Shown: positions 12,701-24,711, counted from the stretch's first letter. The stretch: 64,000 nucleotides of DNA from Calendula officinalis (GCA_963853835.1 OY970829.1:5748446-5812445); one strand, 5' to 3'. Made by a program: numbers and translations. The notes: generated by a model not told the origin, from the sequence alone.

Positions 12701-13739
12701 TCCAATCCCAACACCTAGTGGATTTGTAAAGAAACCATCTTCACCACCAGAAATTGCACTAGAAATTACACCAGAAATAGCACCAGAAATTACACCCGAA
12801 ATTGCACCAGAAATTGCACCAGGAATTGTACAGGAATCCAGTGCGGTTGTTGAAGTCAAAGAGGATACTACTAAAAGTCAAAGTTTGACTTACAGTAATT
12901 CACCTTACTATGTGTAAGTTTATCTTATGTTTTCACTTTTCACTTTTGATTTAGTGTAAGAAGTTTGTAATAAGTTTTGGTGGTGATATTGTTAGATATG
13001 AAAATTTGAAGCCACCTACTTCACCATGTCCAAGTACCCCATCAGTATCACCACCACCACCACCACCAGCAACACCGCCACCACCAGCAGCAGCAGCAAC
13101 ACCGCCAGTGGACAACGGGTCTCCGGTTGCTTCAATACCTGAGGAAACCTCAGATGAAACAACTGTGAAACCAAGGCCACTTTCACCTTATGCCATGTAT
13201 GTTATTTATTATTTTAATATTTTAATATTGCTTCATACTTTTCAATTCTATAACTAAATTTCTGAAAACAGTTTCGTAGGTTTTAACTATTTTCTGTTAC
13301 AAAGATAGAAATTCCTCTTGTTTCTAAACTGGAAAATTAAAACATTTGAACATGTTTTTAAAAAACTGACTACTTTTCTAGAAATATAGAAAACCTCTCA
13401 TTTTCTAGAAAAATGAAAAACTAGAGAATTTTCTGCAACTCGCACCATATTAATTTTCAATAATAATCCAACTATTCGATGCCCTAAAAAATAAAAATAT
13501 ATTTTGTGTGACTTTGGATCCATTTGACCAGCTTCCTTACAAATTATTATAATTTTACTTGTTCATTCATAACAAGTAAATGAGCTGACTATACAAACAT
13601 ATGAAACACTAATTGTGGTGTATCCATTAAAAAATGTGGTACATTTATCACTCACTTATGTGAAACCAATAATCTCGGTTATTATTGTAGGTATGAAAAT
13701 TTGAAGCCTCCAACTTCTCCTACTCCTTCCACTCCCTAA
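9776..13739 (+). CDS. TIC62: TIC62, chloroplast redox component binding ferredoxin-NADP reductase (fourteen exons)
   Basis: Exons: 9776-9950, 10489-10603, 10685-10757, 10856-10892, 10995-11171, 11275-11356, 11451-11523, 11745-11855, 11941-12099, 12197-12297, 12398-12592, 12674-12913, 12996-13196, 13691-13739. The frame is open for 595 residues. A transit-peptide-like N-terminus is followed by an atypical short-chain-dehydrogenase fold with the nucleotide-binding motif GATGKVG (86-92) and the conserved CCIGASEKE, FPAAV, FWGVLCWKRK and IVRPGGMERPTD segments. The C-terminal third carries four Ser/Pro-rich FNR-binding repeats of the form SPYxxYExLKPPxSPxP. TIC62 is known to tether FNR at thylakoids, stroma and inner envelope; the FNR-binding role follows from the repeats. 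Exon 5 uses the AG at 10993-10994, because the earlier AG would break frame. Confidence 0.95.
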
Positions 13740-13829
13740 TAAATGATGAAGTAAGAACATTGGCATGAATTCAGGTACTTTTGTTAAGGATGGAAATCAA
13801 GTTTGATTAAGGTTAAGGAGATGTGACAA

Positions 13830-13939
<110 letters not shown>

Positions 13940-14401
13940 AGTAGATCCGGATTGTAAAACACGCTTAGAGGCAAACAACCAAATCGAATTTCACCCATTT
14001 TTTCTATATTGTAATTTTGAAATCGATACATGTACATCTATGGATCATTTATTTTCCAAACTTCTCATGTCACGATTATATGCTACATAAAATAAAATTA
14101 CGTAGTTTCTCTACATTTTCATCATAATAATAGGTTTACCTCTATTAATTATTGGGGTCCCTTTAATACATACATTAATCACACATTTAGCTCTATTAAT
14201 TAGACAACTACTTTGTCAAACTGGGTTTATACGAGTAAGAGATTTTAAGTTTTAACATTTTATTTTGATTTATGAAAATGTTTTAAGACTATTTGTTGTG
14301 TTTAAGTTGATTGTACTTTATGGTTAGAGTTATGCTGATGATTGATGATTAATGTATTACAAATTAATCCTTACATTTTATCCTCTTATGATTCACCTGA
14401 A

Positions 14402-14842
14402 TATAGGGCTGTCAAATCGTGCTATCGTTTCGTGTTTCTGGATAATACGACACGACAAGACACGAATTCGTTCAACACGAAAACGACACGACACGAAGTC
14501 GTGTTTTATTTTGGTAACACGAACACGACACGATTAAAAAACGATAAACACGACAACACAAAATATATAACAAATTTCTTACTTATTACATGCTAAAAAC
14601 ACGACAAACACGAAAAACACGACAAAATCATAACTAACATGCTAAAAACACGACAAACACGAAAAACACGACAAAATCATAACTATCGTGTCAATTTCGT
14701 GTTAATCTGTGAACACGAACACGACACGACTTCGTGTTTGTTTTACACAAGACGAACACAACACGAATTCAAATTTCAATTTCGTGCCAATTTCGTTTCG
14801 TTCCGTGTATTTTTGTCGTGTCGTGTCAGGTTTGACAGCCTA
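14402..14842. mobile_element. Non-autonomous hAT-type element with CACGA word array
   Basis: The terminal inverted repeats are TAGGGCTGTCAAA and TTTGACAGCCTA. The flanks CACCTGAA (14394-14401) and CACCTGAT (14843-14850) match in 7 of 8 positions, a hAT-length target duplication. The interior is filled with ACACGA, CGACACGA and AACACGA words on the left and the complementary TCGTGT word on the right, so single strands could fold back extensively. There is no transposase. Short reading frames crossing it are artefacts of the repeat. Confidence 0.75.
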
Positions 14843-14890
14843 CACCTGATATTATTTTCAGTTATTTTTAAATTAATAAAAAAAATAATC

Positions 14891-14915
14891 CGCTAGAAGG
14901 AGGGCTTGAACCTCT

Positions 14916-14947
<32 letters not shown>

Positions 14948-14964
14948 AACTGAGCTATTCCAGC
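14891..14964 (-). tRNA. tRNA-Asn (anticodon GTT)
   Basis: On the minus strand the 74-nt sequence folds as a full cloverleaf. The acceptor stem GCTGGAA/TTCTAGC has one G-T pair, the D arm is GCTC...GAGC, the anticodon stem is TGTGG/CCACA around loop CTGTTAA, and the T loop is TTCAAGC. The GTT anticodon decodes Asn. Box A (TAGCTCAGTTGG) and box B (GGTTCAAGC) are present. Downstream on the minus strand is a run of eight Ts (14878-14885) suited to pol III termination. The T stem has an A-C mismatch at its outer pair (AGAGG/CCTCC), unlike the usual GGAGG, so reduced function is possible. No intron is seen. Confidence 0.93.
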
Positions 14965-16433
14965 TTTGATGATGCAAATCTCTTTAACTATACTCATCAG
15001 TCATGACTATGGAACTGAATATAAAATCATGACTTCAATACTCAAATGTATACAAGTTTACAAATATGAAAGACTAGAATATAGAATCAAACACTTTATA
15101 AATCTGTCCAATTATAATTATTTAGTTCATATTTAGCAAGATTAGAAGAAGTTCGTATTGTCCAAACACCTACTTAAACTTCAGCCATGATTTTTATTGT
15201 TCTGGATCTGCTCCAGCATCCAAATTTGTTAAATCGAACTTGAAAAAATTCATCTATAAAAACATATGAGTGAATTATAAATGAACTACCGTAAAACATG
15301 TGGAGTGTGTCAATCGGTTACCAGGTCGGCTTTATGGTCTTATTGGGTAGGGACACAAAGATAATCTCGCAAACTTAAACAAACACCATGGATGCAATTT
15401 GAATACATATTCTTACTTCCCAATGTTATCATATTTCATTCAAATTTTCATTCTAAATACTAAACCAATCATTTCCTCAAAACACTATAATTAATTGATA
15501 AAAAATAAAGTCCGATGAAACTTTACCCAAAACACTACGGTTTAGTTAAATAGCAAACGTATTGTTTTTTTTTTTTCCTGACAAAAATTATGTGTGGGAA
15601 AGATATAAATTAAGCAAATGATCATGATCCATAAAGGACGGTGATTTGGTCGAGTAATAAATTTATTCTTGCAAGGAAATGGATAATTTTATCTTTAAAT
15701 TTAATATTTTTATGTTTGAATAAAATTATGCTTAGGGGTAGAAACCGTAGAATTATTCATTTGGTTTAGATTTTCTTATAGGAATAATTCTATTCATTGA
15801 AGAAATCATGACCCAGGGTGTGTCTAACTCATACCTTAAAGCACTAAAGGGCCTTTGCCCTAGCTCATTAATGATTTTCATAAATTTAAAAATTTTAAGA
15901 TTATTAAATTAAAAATGTTCTATCTCATACGTGACAAACCCATAAATTAAAAGTCTAATTAGCGGGTGATACTTTTCGTAGTTTTAAAGAGAAGTCGTTT
16001 AAATTAAGAAAGTGGATTATTGTTTTGGCATATTTGCAATAACAAATTATGAATCATCTTTGACCCAAATCTCACGCTTGACAGTAATACAAAACTTCAA
16101 AATTAAGTCTTCAAGCTGGCCGTAGTGTGGTGAACTGGTGCCCGAGCTTCTCAAGCATCATGTAAAAAAGTTCCTAATTACTAGTATATACCAAAGGCGT
16201 TGAATATGAACATGAAAACAACAATTTTCCATATACTGAAAATGAAATGCTATTTAGTCGCACTTGCGAATCTAGGAACAAATCATGGGTAGATCCTTCA
16301 AAAAAAAAAAAAAAAAAAAACTACACAACAAAAGTAATAAAGTAATGGTCAAACTAGTCATTTTATCAAACAGTTCAGCTCACAAAGTTAATAAGAATAT
16401 ACAACTCCTAAAACAAAGAATTTTATAGATTAA
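14965..16433. other. AT-rich intergenic stretch
   Basis: About 1.5 kb between the tRNA and the next solo LTR. It contains a run of 20 A at 16302-16321. I see no gene, no clear terminal repeats and no protein similarity on either strand. Confidence 0.6.
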
Positions 16434-18616
16434 TGTAACGCCCTAAAATTTTAATAATAAAATAATATTAATTTAATCGTCATATTTAAATTTAAAATGA
16501 ATAATAGTAGAAAACTGAATTATATATTTAAATAGTTAATATTTGCCATTAATGTATTTATTAGACGGTTCGTTATTATTTAGCCGTTTTAATTATTTAG
16601 ACACTTTATGATATAATAGACGTTCGTATATTATTAAAAGTAATTAAATAGTTCGTTACGAGTGTTGACCTGTTCGTATGAATTAGGTGGTATCGGGCCG
16701 GTCAAGGCCCCAAACTATTGAGTGGTGGGCTTGAATCCTAATCAAGTTTACAAGATATTAGAGGATAATTAGGTATTTTGTTTGGTTCCCTGCCCTTGAC
16801 TCGTTTTTATTCGGTAGAAAGGAAGCGTAAATCTTGAGAAAAAGCTAGCCGGTGATATTCAAACATCAAGAATAGAGATCGGTATTTGGCACAAGCAAAA
16901 GAATAGAGATCCATTAGTATCCCCACCCTCATGATTGGTGCAACGAAATATGTGGAAAAGAAAGCAGTAAGATTCATGGAGAAAGTCGGTTGAGGTGGCT
17001 TTGGACGGCAAGCCTGCTTGCTGCAAACCAAGAATCAGCCGTGTTCATCGTACAGAAATTGAAGAATCCCAGCCGTTGGTGTTTCGGGTTTGTGGCATTT
17101 GAATCGCTTGGTATAATTCTTACTCCTTTTCATTGTAGTTTTCGTCAATTAAATTGTGTATTGATTTGTTTCCGAGCCAATCTCAAAGAACCTAGGAGTG
17201 AACGAATTCTTGAAGTCTCGGTAGGCTCTCGTGTCGGGTTTGTTTCGGTTGTCGTGTAGATCGTGTTTTGTTTTCTGGCAGATTGTATTCGAGATTTTGT
17301 GGATCGTTTTCGACAGCCTTAGATTCAGTTTTAGGAAAGGGCCGTCTCACAGAGATTTTTAGCCCTTCAACACAACTTTCCGAATTGACCAGCCACTCGT
17401 TATACGGGTTTACGGTTTGGAAGTTACGGTCAAAACCGTAAGCTGACGGAGTGATATGTAGCTGTTCGACTGACCTGTTTTGTGACCCTTAGGGTACGAT
17501 TTGGAGATGGCTTGCCTCACAGTCAATATTCGGGCTCGGATTCTAGTTTCTGAAAAGTTAAATTGGGAGTCCATTAGACCTATGGTTTGGGAGGTTCAAC
17601 CATTTTAGTGAAGTGTGTCGGGAAATTTAGAAACTGAGTTTATATTGTCGATGTCAAAATTGCGATATACGAGTATGTTTTATGTAATTGTCGTAGGACT
17701 CTAAATTGCATTGAGGAAGTGTGTAATTCATTCATGGATTAATTTGGAGGCTAGCTTATTGAGGTGAGTATTCTCACCGTGTATTCAGTTACAACGTTAT
17801 ACATGCATGACTTATCTGTTTCATTATTTGCATTATGTTTGATATCTGAGTTTTGATCTGCTATATGAGTATCTGAGTGATTGTTTTTATTTACCACTGA
17901 TCTGAGACAGATGTGCCGAGTATCTGAGTCGGTACAGAGTCATTCTGTGCTACTGTGTCTTAGGGTTATCTGAATGGTTTATATTATGAGTTGAAAACAT
18001 AAAATAATAATTAATTAATCTGAGTCGTAGCATGAGTGGCAAATCTGAGTGGTAGCCTGAGTGGCAATTCTGAGTGGTAGCCTAAGTGGCAATCTAGTGT
18101 GAGGAGGGGCGAGGTTGATCTCTCGACTCGATTCACACAAGCGCGCTATATAAATTAAAAAGAGATAATTAATTTGGGTAATTAGTTGAGTAGTATCTGA
18201 GTAGGAGTTCACTTATGTGCCCTCATGTGCTATATGTTGTAGTTGTTTACATTTTGGGAATATTAACTCAGCTTCCGCGCTGACCCAAACTTTCCCCTCC
18301 CATTTTTCAGGTACCAGCAAAGGAAAAGAGAAGGTCGACGGCTGACCGCTGTATCGTTTCTTACTGCTGATGTGGAACGTTATTATTATTTTTAAATTTA
18401 AATTACATTGAAAACTTTTTCCACATTAATTACATTTTAATTGTTAAACATTTAATATCTATTATTTAAACTTTATTTTTAACTTAAACATTTTTCCGCA
18501 TTTAATGTTTCAAATAATTATTTTTATTAGTGGGACCTAACTATGAGACATTTTTATCTAAATCTTGTATTCGGAAAAAAAAAAGATTAAATTTTTACAA
18601 AGTTTTGGGTGTTACA
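16434..18616 (+). mobile_element. Solo LTR (Tekay-like gypsy type)
   Basis: It begins TGTAACGCCC and ends GGTGTTACA, the same terminal form as the LTRs of the full element at 51625-59933. The flanks ATTAA and ATCAA match in 4 of 5 bases, a decayed 5-bp target duplication. No gag or pol sequence adjoins it, so it is a solo LTR left by recombination. Between 17830 and 18200 it is dense in the word CTGAGT, including repeats of GAGTGGTAGCC/GAGTGGCAA (18024-18095). Reading frames inside it (for example 16990-17259) have no protein resemblance. Confidence 0.8.
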
Positions 18617-19051
18617 ATCAAAGATGTTATAAAGTTATTACCATTGTAGCTGATGGCGTTTCACGTAGGGTTGCACATTTGATCCTTGAAATCGGGTATC
18701 CGACCTTAACAGAACAGGTATAACCTTCTAAGAGGATAACAGGCGAAGATTACTTTTAATTTTCATAATGAAGCGAGGATGAATATTGCACTATCTACCC
18801 CGTTTAAAATAGCACTTTTCATCATCTTTTTATGTAAAAAGATGAATTAAAAAGATTTATAGGATTATATATTATTAAGTTAAATGTAATAATTTTTTAT
18901 AAACTAAAAAGATTTGCAAATTTGGCAATTTGAATAAAGTGGTGTTGCATTATGTGAACAAAGAGTAAAAAAAAAAAAAAATTGGATTATTTGATGATCT
19001 AGATTAATTTTATTCTTTAAGGAAAAAAATATTTTTTTGGATCTTTAACAC
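18617..19051. other. Intergenic stretch without recognised content
   Basis: AT-rich sequence between the solo LTR and a possible hAT element. I see no gene. Confidence 0.5.
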
Positions 19052-19409
19052 TAGGGATATCGTTTGGTTATGGAATCAGACCGAAGTGGATCAGAACTGA
19101 AAAATCTAAAAGTGAAAATACAAAAAAGATAAGAGCTGAGATCCGAACCAAAAAAATGGTTCCAGTTCGGCCCGGTTATTTCCTGTTTATAACCGGTTAG
19201 AAACGAGAACTATATTATCAATACAAACTACATCTTGGGTTAAATTAAAATTGTAAAATTCGGGTTCTAAAACCGTAAAAACCAAAATAAAAAAACTAAA
19301 ACTGAAAAAATCGAGAACCAAAAAAAGATAAAACAAGAATAATCAAGAATTTGTCTGAAAACTGAAAATCGGGTCTAATCAATTTTTCGATTAAAATGCA
19401 GATCTCTTA
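19052..19409. mobile_element. Possible non-autonomous hAT-type element
   Basis: The flanks TTTAACAC (19044-19051) and CTTAACAC (19410-19417) match in 7 of 8 bases. The start TAGGGATATC and the inverse of the end (TAAGAGATCTGC) agree loosely. The interior repeats GAACCAAAAA, AAAACTGAAA and AACCGG-type words, in the style of the better-supported elements at 20000 and 33019. Identification is tentative. Confidence 0.35.
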
Positions 19410-19999
19410 CTTAACACGTTAACTTGATACTTTGATACTAACTATATATGGTATCCAAAGTCAAAAGAATTTAAACCTTGTTATGACGTGTGCTTGGTGG
19501 GTCACATGGCTCGATTAGGTTTCTCCTTTTTCATAAATATATTAATTTTGACATGGCTCAACTAGGTTTCTCTTTTTTCTTAAATAATAATTGTGACATT
19601 ATAATGATACCCGTTGATTTGATTTTATACTATGCGTGAGTACATATAAAAAAAAAATCAATTTTTAAGATTATAAGATTGGTAGGTTGGTACTAAAGAA
19701 TACGGATATAATCTAATTATAATCCATATAATTCATATACTAGTATTTAAGTGGGGTGAACATGTTAGAAGAGTTGAGTTGGAATAACAAAAGGGTTAAG
19801 GCCTAAGGGGTTGTAAACAAGTTGATGGCCGTTATCCACAAAACCAACTCAAACAACGTTTGCTTATTAAAAAAGTTACATGGTTGACCTAAAATTTTTA
19901 AAGACAACAATAACTTGTTTATTTTCAAGTTTGTGTTAATTACCACATTTTCTATTATTAATTGACGTTTCTTATGATTTAATTATATAAATGTTAACC

Positions 20000-20551
20000 T
20001 AGGGGTGGCAATTCAGGTCGGTTTCGGGTTGACGGGTTCGAGTTCGCGAGTTGGCGGGTCAGAAACGTTCAACCCGAAACCGACATGTTTATATAAACGC
20101 GTCAAATATCTCAACCCTAACCTGTTTAACTTCAACCCAAACCTAACCCATATAACTCATTTAATAAAACGGGTTAAACAGGTTATCAGGTCAAATAAGT
20201 TAAATGGGTCAAACAGGTCAAAATGCTGTTATTACTACATAAATTCATAACAAAATACTAAACACCAAATTACTAAGTAACATTTTTAATATTTATCTAA
20301 CTACTAATTACGTTTTAACTAGTAAACTATAAATGAAGTATAAATATATATTTTTTAAAATATATTTTAATAATTAAACGGGTCAGCGAGTCGACCCATT
20401 TAAATTATCATTGACCCGAACCTAACTTGTTTAATAAACGGGTCAGCTGACTCAACCCAAAACTGACCCAATTATTTTTTACCTCAACCCAAACCTGTTT
20501 ATTTTCGTGTCGGTTTCAGGTCGAGTTTCGTGTCGGGTCAGAAATTGCCTA
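20000..20551. mobile_element. Non-autonomous hAT-type element with GGGTCA word array
   Basis: It starts TAGGGGTGGCAATT and ends AATTGCCTA, an inverted match across the inner bases. The flanks TGTTAACC (19992-19999) and TGTTAATG (20552-20559) match in 6 of 8. The outer parts are made of GGGTTGACGGG, CAACCCGAAACC, AACGGGTCA and related words on both strands, with an AT-rich centre (20240-20380). No transposase is present. Confidence 0.65.
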
Positions 20552-20559
20552 TGTTAATG

Positions 20560-21211
20560 TTAACCCTATCAATTATGGGAAATGTCAAATTACATACGTG
20601 ATACACACGTTAATGTAATTTTATTGTAATAAAGAAAACATAGATACTCAAGTTCAAACCCACACTTTGATTGGTCATAATTTCTATGTAACCTAGAAAT
20701 ATTCAATTAGAAATTAAAAATTAGAAATCACAAAGTCACAAGTGCCAAACTTCATAATACATGTCAAACTTTAACCTTCAAACTTTGATCGCATATGTCA
20801 AACTTTCTATCACATTGAAATTTCAAACTACTAGTAGTACTTCATCACATATCATGCTTTAATTTCAATTTGGTTATTTTAGTCAGTTTTACAACAACCT
20901 ATAGACCAAACTATTGGTTCTTGATTTTTTCAATAAACTGAATAAAAAGTTTCTCAATCAATTTTCTAATAATTTTTTTTTCGGATTTTACAAGCTCTAT
21001 TTAACCTTACGGTTTGTACACATTCTTTTTCTAATAAATTTTTAACATTAACTTTTTTTTCTTCATAAATACTCTTTGTACATTTTTGTCACACCCTTGA
21101 TCCTTTCTAATTTCTATCATGAATATAAATAACGGATTCCTTCAATTCTTCGATCGATCAATACAAGAAAACTGGTGATATTAAATCTAGCGTCCACGTG
21201 TCATATATATA
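20560..21211. other. Intergenic region downstream of the PADRE gene
   Basis: AT-rich, with repeated TCAAACTT words (20748-20815) and T runs. It would contain the 3' end of the minus-strand gene. I see no other gene. Confidence 0.5.
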
Positions 21212-21685
21212 TCATGCAAGCCTTTTCAACGCCAACTGGAAATCCACCTTATCATTTCCCTTTTTTGCATTGCCATAACTTTTACGCCGCCCACTAAACG
21301 ACGCCGTACAATTCTTCTTCTTCATTTCTGAACTTTTTTCAATCGCCAAACTCGCTTTAATGGCCAATGAACAAAGCTCTTGTAAAGAAAGCGGTTTGTT
21401 TGACTTTGAAATCGGCATAAGAAAATAAATTTGACCCGCCTGAAGTTCTTCGTCGGAGGGCACGTGAGGCACGTGACAGTTGACAAACATGTTTTCGGAG
21501 CTGCATAGAAAAACATGATTGCTGTTGTTGGGGTGATCGGACACGACTTTTCCGGCTTTGATTGGCTGCCGGAATTCTTGAAGTTTACCGTCTATTGAGT
21601 TGATCACCATTGCCGTTGATGATGGCCCATTGCTGATCAATAATGTTTGATTTTTTTGAAACTGAATCGATGCACATACACCCAT
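21212..21685 (-). CDS. PADRE (DUF4228) domain protein
   Basis: Single-exon reading frame of 157 residues. It has the hallmarks of the plant DUF4228/PADRE family: the start MGVCASIQ, a short beta-rich N-terminal part (AMVINSIDGKLQEF, residues about 25-38), the central segment YFLMPISKSNKPLSLQELCSLA (about 87-108), and a basic, Ser-rich, probably disordered tail. The Met-Gly-x-Cys start could accept myristate and palmitate (inference). Members are often induced by pathogens and abiotic stress. Their biochemical activity is unknown, and nothing in this copy adds to that. A TATA-like element lies about 140 bases upstream. The G/C-richer coding part stands out from the AT-rich surroundings. Confidence 0.85.
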   Translation of the reverse strand: MGVCASIQFQKNQTLLISNGPSSTAMVINSIDGKLQEFRQPIKAGKVVSDHPNNSNHVFLCSSENMFVNCHVPHVPSDEELQAGQIYFLMPISKSNKPLSLQELCSLAIKASLAIEKSSEMKKKNCTASFSGRRKSYGNAKKGNDKVDFQLALKRLA

Positions 21686-21820
21686 TGCTGATTCTTTGAT
21701 TTTGTTTTGTGAATAAGTTGTTTCAGAATTTTAATTTTCCGGCGACTAAAGATAGTCGCGGTCGTGGAGGTCGGTGAAGTTGAAACTCCGGTTGCGTGAT
21801 TGTAATTCGGGTAAGGACGT

Positions 21821-21830
21821 GTATATACAG
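21821..21830 (-). promoter_or_regulatory. TATA-like element of the PADRE gene
   Basis: CTGTATATAC on the minus strand, about 140 bases before the start codon. The distance leaves room for a leader of roughly 100 bases. Assignment rests on position and motif only. Confidence 0.4.
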
Positions 21831-21988
21831 ATAATAGAGTGTGTAAGGTGGACTTTTGTGTTGAATTTACATAGTGGGTTTCTATTTTGGATTATTTGTT
21901 TGTTTTCATATAAAATTATCATGATAAATATTTATGAAATATGAAAAATCGAAAAGTGTTCATAATTGAGTTTTCAATATTTCATATG

Positions 21989-22490
21989 CTCCCTCCGTCC
22001 CATAAAAAATTTTACATTTTATTCGCGCACAATCTTTTAGGAAATACTCCCTCCGTCCCACAAAAAAGTTCTCATTTCCCCTCTAAATTTTGTCCCACAA
22101 AAAAGTTCCCATTTCTCAAATGGTGAGGGACCACTTAATAAAATAATATTAAAACTATGGACCCCACCACTAATTATCTTCTAAAAGCACTTTCTCTCTC
22201 CAGAAAACCTTATATTTTAATCAAAATATAACCATGGACCCCACCACTAACTCTCTCCTAAATACTTGTGCCCATTAGAAATGGGAACTTTTTTGTGGGA
22301 CGGAGGGAGTAGTTAGTAGTGGGGTCCTTTGTAATACTTTTGATTAAAAGAGAGAGAAAGTGTTTTATTAGTGAAATGATTGGTAATGATATCATTTTAT
22401 TAGGTGGACCCCCAAATTTGAGAAATGTAAACTTTTTTGTGGGACAAAATTTTAAGGAGAAATGTAAACTTTTTTGTGGGACGGAGGGGA
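21989..22490. mobile_element. Stowaway-like MITE split by a second one
   Basis: The left end CTCCCTCCGTCCCATAAAAA and right end GTGGGACGGAGGGGA frame the element. Its interior is interrupted by another member at 22047-22309. Removing the inner copy leaves about 239 bp. The outer left flank is TG rather than TA, so the end has decayed slightly. Confidence 0.8.
22047..22309. mobile_element. Stowaway-like MITE nested in another
   Basis: The ends CTCCCTCCGTCCCACAAAAA and its complement are flanked by TA at 22045-22046 and 22310-22311. It is 263 bp with no coding capacity. Confidence 0.88.
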
Positions 22491-22556
22491 TATAATTTTC
22501 AAAAACGCTTCATCACGGCGCCAAAGTGCAACATGTGACTTCGTCATTACGAAATA

Positions 22557-22819
22557 CTCCCTCCGTCCCTAAATAAAGTTCCCATTTCTCTTGGGCACTA
22601 CTTTTTAGGAGATAGTTAGTGGTGGGGTATTTGGTATTTTTTTGATTAAAATATAAGGTTTGATTGGAGAGAGAAAGTGTTTTAGGAGATAGTTAGTGGT
22701 GAAAGTATTAGTAATAATATTATTATATTAAGTGGGCCCCTTAAGTTTGAGAAATGTGAACTTTATTTAGGGACAAAACTTGAAGGGGAAATGGGAACTT
22801 TATTTAGGGACGGAGGGAG
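22557..22819. mobile_element. Stowaway-like MITE
   Basis: Inverted ends CTCCCTCCGTCCCTAAATAA and its complement, with TA flanks at 22555-22556 and 22820-22821. At 263 bp it has the same size as the inner MITE at 22047. Confidence 0.88.
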
Positions 22820-22821
22820 TA

Positions 22822-24374
22822 ACATATAGGAATAATATTAGACGTGACGTAAGATAATGCGCAATAACACAGCATTAGGCGTAATTTATTGTAAGTTTTT
22901 TTTTCACGTTATAAAATTTGAGCCTTTTTAATAAAAGCATATAAAATTATAAATTTAGATTCAACACTTTTTATGAACTTTATATAAATTATCATATAAG
23001 TCAATAAATCTGTAATTTTATTGAACTTGATATACAAATATATGTGTAGAAATGAGAGAATTAATATATTTCGTAACAATGCGAGAATAAATCTCAGTCG
23101 TTGATCTGGGGTCTCACGGCGCAACAGCATGGTCGTCGCGGCGCGACAAAGGCGCGCGAGGGGGGGACTCAGTGCATTGTGTAATCCTGCATGATTTATG
23201 TGTAATCACGCATTATTACACATAGTGTATTCATATATGAATAAAAAAATTATTACATTCTCAAAAAAAAAAAACAATTTTCAAAAGAACACTCCCTTAT
23301 ATGTGTATATATATTATTAAAAAATTGAAGTTCAAATCATGTATTAAAAAACGTCATTGTTGGTCATAATTCTTATGTTTTGAGGCTTTTATGGGTATAC
23401 AAAAGGTCCATTGCCTAGCACCAAGCCCAACAGGACTGAGGGGACCTATTATGTACTTACGGGGTAATATGTGTACCCCTTAAAAAATTTCAAATAGTGT
23501 TAAATTATTGTTAAAAGAAATTATATATTTTACAAGTATAACTGATACTCTTTGAGAAAGAATGTACTACCGATGATAACTGATTGAGGATCATTTAGCA
23601 CTATGTCACCATCTGTCTCAAATATGACTAAAAAGGTGAATTTATTTATGTTTCTGTCACCAAAATATATCCATGTCAAAGGAAATGATTATGAAGAAGA
23701 AGGTAAGTTACGTGTGAAGACACTTCAAATTGCCTTCAATTGCTTTGATAGATGCAAATATGATGTATACGATATTATTGAGTTGCACTATTGATTTCCC
23801 ATTGTTGGAAAAGGTTTCAATTGCAGATTCTGGACAAAGTTGTAGGATTGGGCTTGTCTTGGTATGGGCTGAAATATTATTCACGATCGGGCTTAAATTT
23901 TTTTGGGACTTCAATTATATTTATAAGACTGTTTAACTATTCTCTCAAGCAATATGGTAATAACTTTTTTGAAATGCTTAATTAAACAAATGTTGTAAAT
24001 CGAGGTTGTTTGGGCGCGTTTAACACCTAGCTGTGTAGAGGTCAAATGACGCATTAGAGCATGGTGTATCATCACACAAGCCGTTTGTCACATCACCGAT
24101 ATCTCAGTATTCACTTTTTACATTTACACATCAAAATACTTCATCATTCATCATTGAATCCAAAACATCACTTTTGGGATTCACCATACACTAGATTAAT
24201 TTTTAATGTTGCACCATTACTTTGGCGATGAAAATGGCGCCGGGGAGGGGTGAAGTAACGCCGAAACAGTGGCGCCCAAAATGGCTTCCATGTAGGAATG
24301 ACGCCACTTTTACAACATCGTAACCATCCCTCTTAGAGCACTTTTTATATCGAGTGATCTTGTGTATTTCACAT
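22822..24374. other. Intergenic region without a recognised gene
   Basis: Contains short open frames on both strands around 23600-23990 that overlap each other and resemble no family I know. A GC-rich patch (GCGGCGCGACAAAGGCGCGC, near 23139) lies beside AT-rich sequence. No coding feature is supported. Confidence 0.45.
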
Positions 24375-24711
24375 TAGACGTGTTCATGGTCTAAGAACCG
24401 AACAAATCACTCGGAACCAAACCTAGAACCGACAAAATGATTTCAGTCGGATCGATGACCAGACTGAACCACACGAATGCGAACCCAGCCGGATTGAGAA
24501 CCGGACAAAACCGAACCAAGAACTGAGAAAGTTTCTTTGATTTTTTTCCGGATTTTCTCGGTTTGGACCAAACCAAACTGCTCGGAAACTAACTGAACCG
24601 GACTAAGAGCCGATTTTGCAAAAACTTAGAATCGTGAATTGAACTCATATAGCTCGTTTCGGTGCAATCCAGTTAATCGGTTCCGGCCAGGTCTCGATCT
24701 AGTTTGCACAG
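24375..24711. mobile_element. Possible non-autonomous hAT-type element
   Basis: The flanks TTTCACAT (24367-24374) and GTTCACAT (24712-24719) match in 7 of 8. The start TAGACGTGTTCA resembles the inverse of the right end of the element at 452 (TAGATGTGCACA). The interior is rich in GAACCGGA and AACCGAAC words. The inverse of its own right end matches poorly, so confidence is limited. Confidence 0.4.

Noticed and set aside
14342..14896. Frames rich in Thr, Arg, His and Asp
   Set aside because: They are translations of the ACACGA word array of a hAT-type element.
23603..23985. Several overlapping 60-68-codon frames on both strands
   Set aside because: No shared family, splice pattern or codon signal. 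They look like chance frames.
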